Positions 43,439 to 52,399 of a stretch of 64,000 nucleotides of DNA are shown one piece after another. A program made the translations under genes and the position numbers. Where the stretch lies: the NCBI GenBank assembly GCA_018971625.1, contig JAGXAJ010000002.1, positions 45,993 through 109,992 on the forward strand, written 5' to 3'. This DNA is from Pseudomonadota bacterium. GTDB taxonomy: Bacteria; Pseudomonadota; Alphaproteobacteria; Rhizobiales; Xanthobacteraceae. Position 1 is the stretch's first letter. Each line of letters begins with the position of its first letter. The notes under the pieces were generated by a model. It did no database searches. It was given only the letters and a program-made list of their open reading frames with translations, and was not told the DNA's origin.

Positions 43439-44293
43439 TCACCAGTCGTCGTACAGCCACTCGCTTGGGATTCGAGGCCGCGCTCTTGCATACGGCGGCT
43501 GATGATGCGTCCGCTCGGGCTTGCGGACGCCCGGAGCCGGCTGCATCGGAAGCGGTAACGCCTTCTGCTCGGAAACCTTCACGAGCTCCTGTTTCATTTC
43601 GTCCTGGCTCGCCTTGAGTTCCCCAATGGCTTTGGAGTTCTCGCGGGCCATTTGTTGCTGATCCGCCTTGAGCTGTTCGATATTTCGCTCCACATTTGCG
43701 AGGTCGCGCGCGATCGTTTGCAGCAGCTGCGTCTGGTCGGGAAGAGCTGTGTTGGCTGTGGGCGCGGCGTCCTGCGGCGGCGCGGTCTGAACCAAGGGCG
43801 TCGCTTGGGGCGGAGCGGCGTCCGCCGCGGCCACCTGAACGGCGGGTGAAGCGGGCTGCACCGTAAGCGGCGGATCATCCGGGGGCAATGATGGAGTTGA
43901 AGCGAGCTGGGGCACCCAACGGGCGAGAACCAGCTTGGTTCTCCCACCATAAGACGACTGCAAAACCAGTGCAGCGACAACGAGACATCCTGCCACCGAC
44001 AATGCGGCGAGGGCGCGGAACCCCGGCATTCCGCGCGGCGATTGCGGGGCAGGCCCGGAAGAGGCAGGGCTAGGCTCGGAAGAAGCAGGATCAGGTCCGA
44101 CCGCAGGCGGGTTAAGTTGCGCCGGAGGCGGGGGCGCGGCATCGCGCTCCATTCTTGCAAGCTTTTCACTCAAACGCGTGAGGTCTTCACCGGCGCGCGT
44201 GATCTGCTTGTGGGCTTCTGCAAGTCTTTCGTCGGCAGGCGCGGCCTGGCTATCGTTCGATTCGACTGGGTTCGGAGTGGGTGTGGAGTTCAT
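43439..44293 (-). CDS. Membrane-anchored coiled-coil protein, unknown
   Basis: 284 residues. A charged N-terminal segment with heptads (ERLAEAHKQITRAGEDLTRL, about 23-50), a Pro/Ser-rich linker, one transmembrane helix (about 93-110, LAALSVAGCLVVAALVLQS) and a Pro/Ala/Gln-rich stretch. A coiled coil follows at about 180-240 (TQLLQTIARDLANVERNIEQ, LKADQQQMARENSKAIGELK). The end is basic (YARARPRIPSEWLYDDW). Proteins of this make-up are common hypotheticals in Bradyrhizobium. No enzymatic motif; possibly an envelope-spanning structural protein. Convergent with the mechanosensitive channel gene. Confidence 0.65.
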   Translation of the reverse strand: MNSTPTPNPVESNDSQAAPADERLAEAHKQITRAGEDLTRLSEKLARMERDAAPPPPAQLNPPAVGPDPASSEPSPASSGPAPQSPRGMPGFRALAALSVAGCLVVAALVLQSSYGGRTKLVLARWVPQLASTPSLPPDDPPLTVQPASPAVQVAAADAAPPQATPLVQTAPPQDAAPTANTALPDQTQLLQTIARDLANVERNIEQLKADQQQMARENSKAIGELKASQDEMKQELVKVSEQKALPLPMQPAPGVRKPERTHHQPPYARARPRIPSEWLYDDW

Positions 44294-44668
44294 TGACGTT
44301 TCCCTTTCCGCTCAATGTCACCCAGGAGGGCCGACCCGGCTATCCGTTAGAGTTGCCTTCAGCACTCCCGTCAGTCTTGTCCAAAGAATGGCCGGATGAT
44401 AGCGCGTTTGAGGTCACGTGATAATGGAGGGATACTGGCTCGGGCCTAGCCGGCGGTCAGGTCCCGCTTTGGGTCATGAACGACAAAACTCAAGGCGAGG
44501 TGACAGGCCCGCTTTCGGGTGCATAGCGCCCGCAACAGGATCAACGGTTCCGCAAGCGGATCAAGCAATATCGTCAGTCGCGACATCCGAGGGATAGAAA
44601 TTCACTGGCTTCCGCTATTTTATGTCGAGCCGCAGTTCTGTAGCGGCGATCATGCTACGAGGTTCGCC

Positions 44669-45394
44669 ATGACTTCCAGGTCCTCGATCAGGCGGCTCGG
44701 CGCGCCGCTCGTTGCTTTTTCTGACCATCTGACCATCTGGCCGTTGGTTCGCCAGTACATGCAATTGAGGACGCTGCAAAGGTGGGATCAAGGCGCATTT
44801 AGATCCGAGGCGACCGGCGCGGCTCAGATTGTGGCCGACCGTTTCGAGACTGGCCCGATCGATGTGGAGTACAATTCCAGGAAAGGCGGAAGTGCAACGA
44901 TCGAAGCGCTGACCAAGTCGTTGCAGACGGCAGGCAGCCGCTTGGATGCCGAGAAAGATGTGCTCTTTTTGGTTCTCACCTCGCATGGCTCTCCTGATGG
45001 CCTTGCAATCAAGGCCGGGCGGCTCACGGAAACGCTCACGCCATGTCGTCTCCGCGACATGCTCGCGAAGACTGGTGTGCGACACAAGGTGGTGGTCATC
45101 TCGGCTTGTTATTCTGGAGTTTTCATTCCGTATTTGGCAAATCCCGATGTGCTGGTTATCACTGCGGCCGATGCCAGGCACCCGTCGTTCGGCTGCCAGG
45201 ACAAGGCTAGGTGGACTTATTTTGGCGACGCTTTTTTCAACGTCGCGCTCCGGAAAGACGTGAGCCTGAAAGATGCATTTCTCGATGCGCGCTCACTCGT
45301 CCGGGAGCGAGAATTGCGGCAACATTTCGAGCCATCGAATCCGCTCATGTCGGGCGGTGCAGACGTGCTGCCATTGCTTGCCGGACGCTACTGA
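44669..45394 (+). CDS. Peptidase C13/caspase-fold protein
   Basis: 241 residues from the ATG at 44669; an in-frame GTG at 44519 would add 50 unconvincing residues. The caspase-like dyad is present: VLFLVLTSHGSPDGL gives His106 and VVVISACYSGVFIPYL gives Cys147. VLVITAADARHPSFGCQDKA supplies the downstream pocket region and ARWTYFGDAFFNVAL is typical of the bacterial C13 (legumain-like) family. Full-length relatives usually carry an N-terminal membrane domain that is absent, so this is a short or truncated form, presumably cytoplasmic. Its neighbour downstream is a GHKL-nuclease protein. Confidence 0.75.
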   Translation: MTSRSSIRRLGAPLVAFSDHLTIWPLVRQYMQLRTLQRWDQGAFRSEATGAAQIVADRFETGPIDVEYNSRKGGSATIEALTKSLQTAGSRLDAEKDVLFLVLTSHGSPDGLAIKAGRLTETLTPCRLRDMLAKTGVRHKVVVISACYSGVFIPYLANPDVLVITAADARHPSFGCQDKARWTYFGDAFFNVALRKDVSLKDAFLDARSLVRERELRQHFEPSNPLMSGGADVLPLLAGRY

Positions 45395-45546
45395 ACAGCC
45401 CGCCGCTTCAGAAGCAGCGATCATTCGTCCCCCAGTCAGCATTTCGGCTATTTCTACCCTCGCGGGAAACTAAAGCGTTTCAACTAACCCATTCTCGCGC
45501 AGCATTCGATCTGCTACGTTCGCCGCCCATTAGCTGGTGCACAAAA

Positions 45547-47607
45547 ATGGTCGTACTCACTCTCAAAGCTAAGCACGACCACCTGCAGAAGGTGGCGAGC
45601 ACGCACGACCATGTGAAAGCGATTTCCGAATTCGTCTGGAATGCTCTCGACGCAGACGCGAAGCGGACTTCCGTCGAATTCGAGCGCAATCCCCTTGGGG
45701 GACTCGTGAGCATCATTATCCGGGATAACGGCACCGGCATCAGCAAGGCGAGGGCTGAGCATGATTTCGAGAGCCTCGGCGAGTCCTGGAAGCGAACGAA
45801 CCCTCGAACGCCGATTTTAGCACGCGCGATTCATGGAAAGGAAGGGCAGGGGCGATTGCGCTTCTTCTCTTTATCTCAGCGAGCGCACTGGGATTCGGTC
45901 TATGAAGAGGACAAGACGCTGCTGAAGCTTACGATCGATATCGATGCGGACCGGCTCGAGATCAGCAATGTGTCTGAGCCGGCCCGAGCGGATGCCGACG
46001 CCAAGACCGGAACGGTCGTACAACTCACTCCGCTCAAGGGCACCTTCGACTGGCTCGTTGGCGATGAAGCGAGGTCGGAATTCGACTCGATCTTCGCTCC
46101 GTATATTCTTCAGTATCCCGATGCTGAGATCATATATGACGACAAGCCAGTCGATCCGAATCGGACAATCGAGCGCTCTCACGAATTTCCCAAGCAGGCC
46201 ATTATCTGCCCTGGTCGCGTTGTCAAAGACCTCACCCTGCGCGTGATCGAATGGAAGCCGCGGATTACAGCGAGAAAGATATATTTTGGCGGGGAAAGCG
46301 GTGTCGTGCTCGGGTCGCTGCCAGCGAACGTCCCGGCGCCGGAGTTCGTATTTTCGGCATATGCATATACGCCTTTCTTTAACGAGATCGCCGAAGCAAA
46401 CCTGCTGGAATTTGATGGCTTGACCGATCCCGACTTCGCTCGGGTCCTTGAATATGTTCGGGATACCCTGACCGATTATTTTCGCGTTCGGCAGGCCGAG
46501 AAATCAGGCGAACTGATTCAGGAGCTTAAGGACGCTGGCGTCTACCCTTACGAGGGAGAACCAAAGGACGAAGTTGAACGCCATGAGCGCCAAGTGTTCG
46601 ATATCACCACGCATGCGGTGGCCTCATACTCTCGCGATTTTAAGAAGGCTGACAATCCGCTCAAGAAGATAACTTTGGGACTGCTTCGAGAGGCGGTTAA
46701 AAACAATCCAGAGTCAGTGTCGCGTATTCTCAAGGCGGTATTTAATCTCCCGAAAGTGCGTCAGGACGAATTCTCTCAACTTCTCGAAAAGACGGAGCTG
46801 GGTAATATCATTGCTGCATCGAATCTCGTTGCCAACCGTGTTGTTGCGCTCAAGGTTTTAAAGGAAATCGTGTTCGAACCTAAGCATCGTCGGACGATTA
46901 AGGAGCGAGGTGAGCTTGATGTGCTCGTGCGCGACAACACTTGGCTATTCGGCGAAGGCTTTCACTTCACGATGGCCGAAGCTGGACTCACGAAAATAAT
47001 GCGGCGTGTCTCGGAAGAATTATCGCTCAAACGTGCGAAGGGGACGAAAGGACGGAAGCCTGACGGCAAGATCGGCCGCATCGATTCTTTTATGGGGCGC
47101 CTCGTTCCTCATGGCGACGTGAACCATCGTGAATTTCTGCTAATCGAGCTTAAGCGCCCGTCGCTGGTTATCGGCCGCAAAGAGCTCGACCAGTTGGAAG
47201 ACTATGTAACCTCGATTTTAGCGCAGCCTGATTTTTTGAATACCTCGACGAGCTGGAATTTTTATCTGGTGACCAGCGAGTATGACGATGTGGTGAAGGA
47301 GCGTATTACTCAGGAAAATCGACCGGCGGGTCTTTTCATCGACAAAGCGAACCATAGGGTATGGGTTAAATCGTGGGCCGAGCTGCTCCGCGACGCTGAG
47401 GGCAGATTAAAGTTCGTCCAAGACCAACTCCGCATCGAAGTCTCAGCGGAAGAAATCGAGAGGCGCATTGCAGAATTGAAGGCTTCCGTTCTCAAGAGCG
47501 AGGCGCTTGATCTTGGAGACGGTTCCGGCGAACCGGTGGGAGCGACAAAAAAGATCAGGACACCGCGATCCAGCGCATCTGGCGACGAGCCAACGCAACG
47601 CCCGTAG
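45547..47607 (+). CDS. GHKL ATPase fused to a PD-(D/E)XK (Shedu/DUF4263-like) nuclease domain
   Basis: 686 residues from the ATG at 45547. The N-terminal GHKL ATPase has its N-box in AISEFVWNALDADAKR (Glu28, Asn32), the G1 box in IIIRDNGTGISKA (Asp60) and a glycine-rich HGKEGQGRLRFFSLS lid. A middle region is mixed helical. The C-terminal part shows RGELDVLVRDNTWLFGEGFH and IGRIDSFMGRL (Asp513), then REFLLIELKRPSLV (Glu534, Lys536), a D...ExK nuclease signature like that of Shedu SduA. MORC/Hsp90-like ATPase plus nuclease is an architecture seen in candidate antiphage proteins. Codon use here is less GC-rich than in its neighbours, suggesting recent gain. Function is inferred. Confidence 0.75.
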   Translation: MVVLTLKAKHDHLQKVASTHDHVKAISEFVWNALDADAKRTSVEFERNPLGGLVSIIIRDNGTGISKARAEHDFESLGESWKRTNPRTPILARAIHGKEGQGRLRFFSLSQRAHWDSVYEEDKTLLKLTIDIDADRLEISNVSEPARADADAKTGTVVQLTPLKGTFDWLVGDEARSEFDSIFAPYILQYPDAEIIYDDKPVDPNRTIERSHEFPKQAIICPGRVVKDLTLRVIEWKPRITARKIYFGGESGVVLGSLPANVPAPEFVFSAYAYTPFFNEIAEANLLEFDGLTDPDFARVLEYVRDTLTDYFRVRQAEKSGELIQELKDAGVYPYEGEPKDEVERHERQVFDITTHAVASYSRDFKKADNPLKKITLGLLREAVKNNPESVSRILKAVFNLPKVRQDEFSQLLEKTELGNIIAASNLVANRVVALKVLKEIVFEPKHRRTIKERGELDVLVRDNTWLFGEGFHFTMAEAGLTKIMRRVSEELSLKRAKGTKGRKPDGKIGRIDSFMGRLVPHGDVNHREFLLIELKRPSLVIGRKELDQLEDYVTSILAQPDFLNTSTSWNFYLVTSEYDDVVKERITQENRPAGLFIDKANHRVWVKSWAELLRDAEGRLKFVQDQLRIEVSAEEIERRIAELKASVLKSEALDLGDGSGEPVGATKKIRTPRSSASGDEPTQRP

Positions 47608-47958
47608 GGAAAGAGAACGCCGACGTCGAATAAATGCTTGACAGCAATTTGCTGATTTGCCCGTCGTGCCAAATTGTCGCGGTTATAGTTGTTGATCTCG
47701 AGGGCAAATCACCGGCTCATTGCCCGCTATCCCGGGCCCGCAAGAGGGACGTTGGCCATCGTCATTAACGTTGGGCGCGGGAGCGATGGACGCAAGACTG
47801 TGCGAAGACGAACCGCGCGGGATGCGTACGGCGAAGTCGTGTGGTCCTGACGCCTCGACGCTGGCGTCAAGCTGGCGAGGATGCTTCGCATCACGCCAGT
47901 GATGGTGACAAGAAAGCCCGATCACCAAGGAGAGCACGAAGGAAACCGTAAAGCCATT

Positions 47959-48059
47959 GCGCAGGGAATGCCGGCGTGAGGCCGGTGAACCTGTGGCGCT
48001 ACACGGTGCATTTTTTTGCACCAACCACGGGTGCATCGGGCACCCGGCATTCCCTGCGC
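47959..48059. repeat. Intergenic inverted repeat, 16-bp perfect arms
   Basis: GCGCAGGGAATGCCGG (47959-47974) is the exact reverse complement of CCGGCATTCCCTGCGC (48044-48059). Inside is a hairpin GGTGCA-TTTTTT-TGCACC (48006-48023). This is one of three repeat units filling the 823-bp gap 47608-48430, which contains no supported gene. It resembles dispersed Bradyrhizobium intergenic repeats; a transcript through it would fold strongly. Confidence 0.7.
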
Positions 48060-48132
48060 CCTCTTACTTCCGGGGCGAACGATACTGCACAACTCGGACG
48101 CAGTGTGTCGCGAGAATGATGACTCACATCTC

Positions 48133-48251
48133 GTCGTCCCGGCCTGGAGCCGGGACCCATAACCCCTGGCGTTGATTGTGGCGAAGACGATCGACTCCGC
48201 GGCCAAACGAGAGCACGCCGCGTATGGGTCCCGGCTCAAGGCCGGGACGAC
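48133..48251. repeat. Intergenic inverted repeat, ~29-bp arms
   Basis: GTCGTCCCGGCCTGGAGCCG (48133-48152, arm runs to 48161) pairs with the reverse complement at 48223-48251 (ends GGCCGGGACGAC) with one or two mismatches. The ~60-bp spacer includes GGCGTTGATTGTGGCGAAGA. From memory the CCGGGACCCATA arm occurs in many copies in Bradyrhizobiaceae genomes, possibly as a non-autonomous element. Confidence 0.7.
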
Positions 48252-48298
48252 TTAGAAAGCGTGGCTGTTTGAAATTCAAATCAGAAAGCCCGGAACCC

Positions 48299-48422
48299 CT
48301 CATCCTGAGGAGCGCGCGGGCGCGCGCGTCTCGAAGGATGGGCTCCATGCGCGGCCATGGCTCGAGACGGCGCACCGGACAGCGCAATAGCGCTGCCAGG
48401 AGAGCGCCTCCTCATCGTGAGG
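48299..48422. repeat. Intergenic repeat of the CTCATCCTGAGGAGC...CTCGAAGGATG type
   Basis: CTCATCCTGAGGAGCGCGCG, then GTCTCGAAGGATGGGC and a later GCCTCCTCATCGTGAGGC: imperfect nested inverted repeats rich in CGCG. From memory the CATCCTGAGG...CTCGAAGGATG pattern is a common rhizobial intergenic repeat. It lies directly downstream of the regR stop and could act as an mRNA 3' stabiliser or terminator. Confidence 0.55.
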
Positions 48423-48430
48423 CTTGTTGC

Positions 48431-48985
48431 CTACCGCGGCGCGCGCTTGGCCAGAATGCGCTGCAGGGTGCGGCGATGCATGTTGAGCCGGCGTGCGGTC
48501 TCGGAGACGTTGCGGTTGCACATCTCGTAGATGCGCTGGATGTGCTCCCAACGCACGCGGTCGGCCGACATTGGATTGTGCGGCAATTCGGATTTCTCGG
48601 TGCCGCGCGCGAGCAGGGCTGCGACCACGTCGTCGGCATCGGCGGGCTTTGACAGATAATCCACTGCGCCCATCTTCACTGCCGTGACGGCGGTAGCGAT
48701 GTTGCCGTAGCCGGTCAACACGATCGCGCGCGCATCCGGCCGCTTGCGTTTCAACGCCGACACGACGTCCAGGCCGTTGCCGTCGCCGAGCCGCAGATCC
48801 ACCACCGCAAAGGCCGGCGCGGCCTTGCCGATCTGCGCCAGACCGTCGGAGACGGTGTCGCAGGAAGTCACCGCGAAGCCGCGGGTTTCCATGGCGCGCG
48901 ACAGCCGCTCCAGAAACGGCTTGTCGTCTTCCACAATCAACAGCGAGCGATCGGCCTGATCATTCAGTTCGGCGATGGCGTTCAC
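48431..48985 (-). CDS. regR: Response regulator RegR (ActR/RegA/PrrA type)
   Basis: 184 residues from a GTG at 48985. The receiver has LLIVEDDKPFLERLSRAMET, acceptor Asp in FAVVDLRLGDGNGLDVVSAL and the Thr/Lys positions in IVLTGYGN and YLSKPADADD. A short linker leads to a Fis-type helix-turn-helix, RNVSETARRLNMHRRTLQRI, nearly invariant in this family. RegR/RegA activates genes for nitrogen fixation, CO2 fixation and microaerobic respiration in response to redox. It is followed by the cognate kinase regS upstream on the same strand, with a 108-bp gap. Confidence 0.93.
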   Translation of the reverse strand: MNAIAELNDQADRSLLIVEDDKPFLERLSRAMETRGFAVTSCDTVSDGLAQIGKAAPAFAVVDLRLGDGNGLDVVSALKRKRPDARAIVLTGYGNIATAVTAVKMGAVDYLSKPADADDVVAALLARGTEKSELPHNPMSADRVRWEHIQRIYEMCNRNVSETARRLNMHRRTLQRILAKRAPR

Positions 48986-49093
48986 GGTGTGCAATCCTTT
49001 GGTCGAACATCCGTTCATATGGTGTGACAAATGGGCGCTGCCAAGCCAACCAAAGTCGATTTGGCTCCGCCATCTTACCACTTGAGAAGGCTT

Positions 49094-50410
49094 CTAAGAT
49101 ACGGGTTCGGCTGCCATTTCCTCCGCCTCGAAGCGTTCGCGGGGCCAGGTGATCTGGACCACCGCGCCGTGCTCGGGAAACATCCGATTGGTAAACGATA
49201 CCCTGGCGCCAGTACGTTCCAGCAGCGTGCGTGCGATGAATACCCCAAGGCCGAGTCCACCATGGGTTTCGGCCGCATTACGCCGCCGCGACAAATAAGG
49301 CTCGCCGATCCGCTTCAACATGTCCGGTGCGATCCCGGGCCCGTCGTCGGAAATGACGATGTCGACGACTTCCTTGTTCCACGACGCATTGACCTCGACC
49401 GCGCTGCGCGCGAAATCCACTGCGTTCTCCAGGATGTTGCCGACACCATAGAGTATAGCGGGATTGCGGATGCCGACCGGCTCGGGGGTGGCGCCAAGGG
49501 CAATCCGGACCTTGATCGCGACGTCGAAATCGCGATGCGGGGCAACGGCTTCCTCGATCAGCGTCGAGAGCGGCATGCGGTCGAACGGTGCGCCGGTGGC
49601 GGATAGTTGCGTGATCTTGGCCAGGATGTCCCGGCACCGCTGTGCCTGTTCGCGCAAGGTCTTGAGGTCGCCGGCCAGTGGGCTGTTGTTGGCGATGGTG
49701 CTCTCCAGCTCGCGCGAAATCAGGAAGATGGTCGATAGCGGCGTTCCCAGTTCGTGGGCGGCCGCCGCCGCCAACCCGTCGAGTTGGGTCAAATGCTGTT
49801 CGCGCGTCAGCACCAGTTCGGTCGCGGCCAGCGCATCGGAGAGCTGGCGGGCTTCCTCGGTAACCTGGAACGCATAAAGGCTGGTGACGCCGATCGCGAC
49901 CGCGATCGAAAGCCAGACGCCGAACAGATAGATCGGCGGCAGTACCAGTGGATCGTCGCTGTCCCACGGCAGCGGGAAATGAAAAAACACCAGCAGCGAG
50001 GCGCAAACCACCGCGAGCACGCCAAGCGCGATGGTCAAGCGGATCGGCAGCGCGGTCGCCGAAATCAGCACGGGCGCGAGAAACAGAAACGAAAACGGGT
50101 TCTCCAGTCCGCCGGTGAAAAACAGCAGCCCGGCAAGCTCGATGATGTTGAGCGCCAAGAGCGCCGCCGCATAAGCGGGTTCCAGCCGGTGCATCGGATT
50201 GAAGGCGATCTGCAGCGCCAGATTGAGCAGTGCGGACAGGCTGATGATGGTCAGGCAGGGAATGACCTCGACGTCGAATTCGAGCCCCTGCACGACGATG
50301 AAAATCGTCGCCAGTTGCCCAAGCACGGCCAGCCAGCGCAGCCGCAGGATCGTATCCAGGCGGACATAGCGGCGTGGATGACGAAAATCGGATACTGCAG
50401 TATCGGTCAT
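49094..50410 (-). CDS. regS: Redox sensor histidine kinase RegS (RegB/PrrB/ActS type)
   Basis: 438 residues. Six membrane helices (about 25-182) include FFTGGLENPFSFLF with the GGLENPF heptad (100-106) that binds ubiquinone in RegB. The H-box is LAAAAAHELGTPLSTIFLIS, with His219. Cys259 in REQAQRCRDILAK is at the place of the redox-active Cys of RegB. ATP-binding blocks are GNILENAVDFA, ISDDGPGIA and GGLGLGVFIARTLL. It phosphorylates RegR under reducing conditions. Both redox-sensing elements are intact, so signalling is expected to be normal. Confidence 0.93.
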   Translation of the reverse strand: MTDTAVSDFRHPRRYVRLDTILRLRWLAVLGQLATIFIVVQGLEFDVEVIPCLTIISLSALLNLALQIAFNPMHRLEPAYAAALLALNIIELAGLLFFTGGLENPFSFLFLAPVLISATALPIRLTIALGVLAVVCASLLVFFHFPLPWDSDDPLVLPPIYLFGVWLSIAVAIGVTSLYAFQVTEEARQLSDALAATELVLTREQHLTQLDGLAAAAAHELGTPLSTIFLISRELESTIANNSPLAGDLKTLREQAQRCRDILAKITQLSATGAPFDRMPLSTLIEEAVAPHRDFDVAIKVRIALGATPEPVGIRNPAILYGVGNILENAVDFARSAVEVNASWNKEVVDIVISDDGPGIAPDMLKRIGEPYLSRRRNAAETHGGLGLGVFIARTLLERTGARVSFTNRMFPEHGAVVQITWPRERFEAEEMAAEPVS

Positions 50411-50629
50411 GCCGGGAGTTTAGCCGCGCAGGGTTCCGATCACAAATTGAGCCGCGGTCTGTTCCAAGACGGCACGCTTCGAGATGCGGCGCATCAGCTG
50501 GGCTCCTCTGATATGAGGTTCTTCGCGGTAGGGAGCGCGGCATCCCGCCTGTCCCGAACCATTGGCTCCAGGAGCCGTTCGAGCCCAAGCCTTGCGCTTG
50601 CGGCCACGATGGCCCAATGAACGGCCCGC

Positions 50630-51421
50630 ATGACGCGCAACGATACAGCATCGCCTTTGTCGACCGCGGATCCCGCCGGATCCGCGGCGATCGAAGTCGC
50701 CGACCTGGTCAAGCTCTACAAGGCTACCCGCGCCGTCGATGGTGTCTCGTTCCGCGTCGCGCGCGGCAGCATCACCGGGCTGCTCGGCGGCAACGGCGCC
50801 GGCAAGACGACGACGATCGCCATGATCATGGGGCTGGTGCTGCCGACCTCGGGACGCATCCACGTGCTCGGCCATTCGATGCCGGAGCAAAGCGCCGACG
50901 TGCTCGGGCGGATGAATTTCGAAAGCCCCTATGTCGACATGCCGATGCGGCTCACGGTGCGGCAGAACCTGACCATCTTCGGTCACCTCTATGCGGTTGC
51001 CGATTTGCGCGATCGCATCGCGCAACTGGCCGCCGATCTCGATCTCGGCGATTTCCTCGACCGCGCCAACGGCAAGCTCTCCGCCGGCCAGAAGACCCGC
51101 GTGGCGCTGGCGAAGGCGCTGATCAACCGGCCGGAACTATTGCTGTTGGACGAGCCGACCGCGTCGCTCGATCCCGATACCGCCGACTGGATCCGCCAGC
51201 ACCTCGAGACCTACCGCAAGACCCATGGTGCGACGATCCTGCTGGCCTCGCATAACATGCTGGAGGTCGAGCGGCTGTGCGATCGGGTCATCATCATGAA
51301 GCGCGGCCGGATTGAGGATGACGATAGCCCCGACGCGATCATGGCCCGCTACAACCGGACAAATCTGGAAGAGGTGTTCCTCGACGTCGCCCGCGGCCGC
51401 ATCCGGCAGAGCGCGCCATGA
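50630..51421 (+). CDS. ABC-2 exporter ATP-binding protein
   Basis: 263 residues. Walker A is LLGGNGAGKTTTIAM, the signature is LSAGQKTRVALAKALINRPE, Walker B is LLLLDEPTASLDPDTA and the H-loop is LLASHNMLEVERLCDR. DrrA/NodI-like class of ABC-2 ATPases. Its 3' end overlaps the permease gene by 4 bp (ATGA), so the two are coupled. Substrate unknown. Divergent from regS. Confidence 0.88.
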   Translation: MTRNDTASPLSTADPAGSAAIEVADLVKLYKATRAVDGVSFRVARGSITGLLGGNGAGKTTTIAMIMGLVLPTSGRIHVLGHSMPEQSADVLGRMNFESPYVDMPMRLTVRQNLTIFGHLYAVADLRDRIAQLAADLDLGDFLDRANGKLSAGQKTRVALAKALINRPELLLLDEPTASLDPDTADWIRQHLETYRKTHGATILLASHNMLEVERLCDRVIIMKRGRIEDDDSPDAIMARYNRTNLEEVFLDVARGRIRQSAP

Positions 51422-52266
51422 ACGGGAACGCGGCGAGCAAAGCGGCTGTCGGCAGGGTCGTCGCCCATCGGCGAATCTCGCCGCATCGTATCGGTGCGAT
51501 GGTGCAGCGCTATTGGTACCTGCTGATGTCATCCTGGCCGCGGCTGTTGGAGCTGATCTATTGGCCGGCATTGCAGATCATCACCTGGGGGTTCCTGCAA
51601 CGCTTCATCTCAGAGAATGCCGGGTTCTTTGCCCGCGCCGGCGGCACGCTGATCGGCGCGGTAATCCTGTGGGACATTTTGTTCCGCGGCCAGCTCGGCT
51701 TTTCGATCTCCTTTCTGGAAGAGATGTGGGCGCGCAATCTCGGCAACCTGATGATGAGCCCGCTAAAGCCGATCGAATTCCTGATCTCGTTGATGATCAT
51801 GAGCCTGGTGCGGCTCGCGATCGGCGTGATCCCGATGACCTTGCTGGCGTTCTTTTTCTTCGGCTTCAATTTCTATAGCATCGGGCTGCCGCTGATCGTG
51901 TTCTTCTGCAACCTGATCTTTACCAGCTGGTCGATCGGGATCTTCGTTTCGGGGCTGGTGCTGCGCAATGGGCTCGGCGCCGAGAGCATCGTCTGGACGC
52001 TGATGTTCGGCATCCTGCCATTGGCCTGCATCTATTATCCGGTAACGGTGCTACCGCATTGGCTGCAATATGTTGCCTGGTCGCTGCCGCCGACCTATGT
52101 ATTCGAAGGCATGCGGGCGCTGCTGAGCGACCATGTGTTTCGGGCCGACCTGATGATCGAGGCTTTCGCCATCAATGTCGCGCTTTTTGTCGCTTCGTTT
52201 GCGGTATTTCTGGCGCTGTTGCGCAGCGCCCGCCGGCATGGGGCGCTGCTCCAGGGCGGCGAGTAA
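51418..52266 (+). CDS. ABC-2 type permease
   Basis: 282 residues, about six membrane helices: WYLLMSSWPRLLELIYWPAL, LIGAVILWDILFRGQLGFSI, FLISLMIMSLVRLAIGVIPM, then LIVFFCNLIFTSWSIGIFVS and a conserved YPVTVLPHWLQYVAWSLPPT followed by YVFEGMRALL. The latter is the ABC-2 LP..LQ.l...P.ty..eg.R block. It forms the membrane half of an exporter with the ATPase just upstream. Confidence 0.85.
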   Translation: MNGNAASKAAVGRVVAHRRISPHRIGAMVQRYWYLLMSSWPRLLELIYWPALQIITWGFLQRFISENAGFFARAGGTLIGAVILWDILFRGQLGFSISFLEEMWARNLGNLMMSPLKPIEFLISLMIMSLVRLAIGVIPMTLLAFFFFGFNFYSIGLPLIVFFCNLIFTSWSIGIFVSGLVLRNGLGAESIVWTLMFGILPLACIYYPVTVLPHWLQYVAWSLPPTYVFEGMRALLSDHVFRADLMIEAFAINVALFVASFAVFLALLRSARRHGALLQGGE

Positions 52267-52399
52267 TCGGGGGCAAACCTACTTATCCCATGAATTAACG
52301 GGATATTGGCCGTGTTCAGCCCGTAGATATACCGGCCAGCGGATTGACGCATTATTACGCATTCGGCACTATGCTGCGATGCAAAAGGGACATCAATAA

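Noticed and set aside
44519..44668. N-terminal extension of the C13 peptidase from the GTG at 44519
   Set aside because: The added 50 residues have no membrane segment or conserved block; the ATG at 44669 gives a compact domain.
47608..48430. CRISPR array in the repeat-rich gap
   Set aside because: The repeats are inverted pairs of three different types, not regularly spaced direct repeats, and no cas genes are present.
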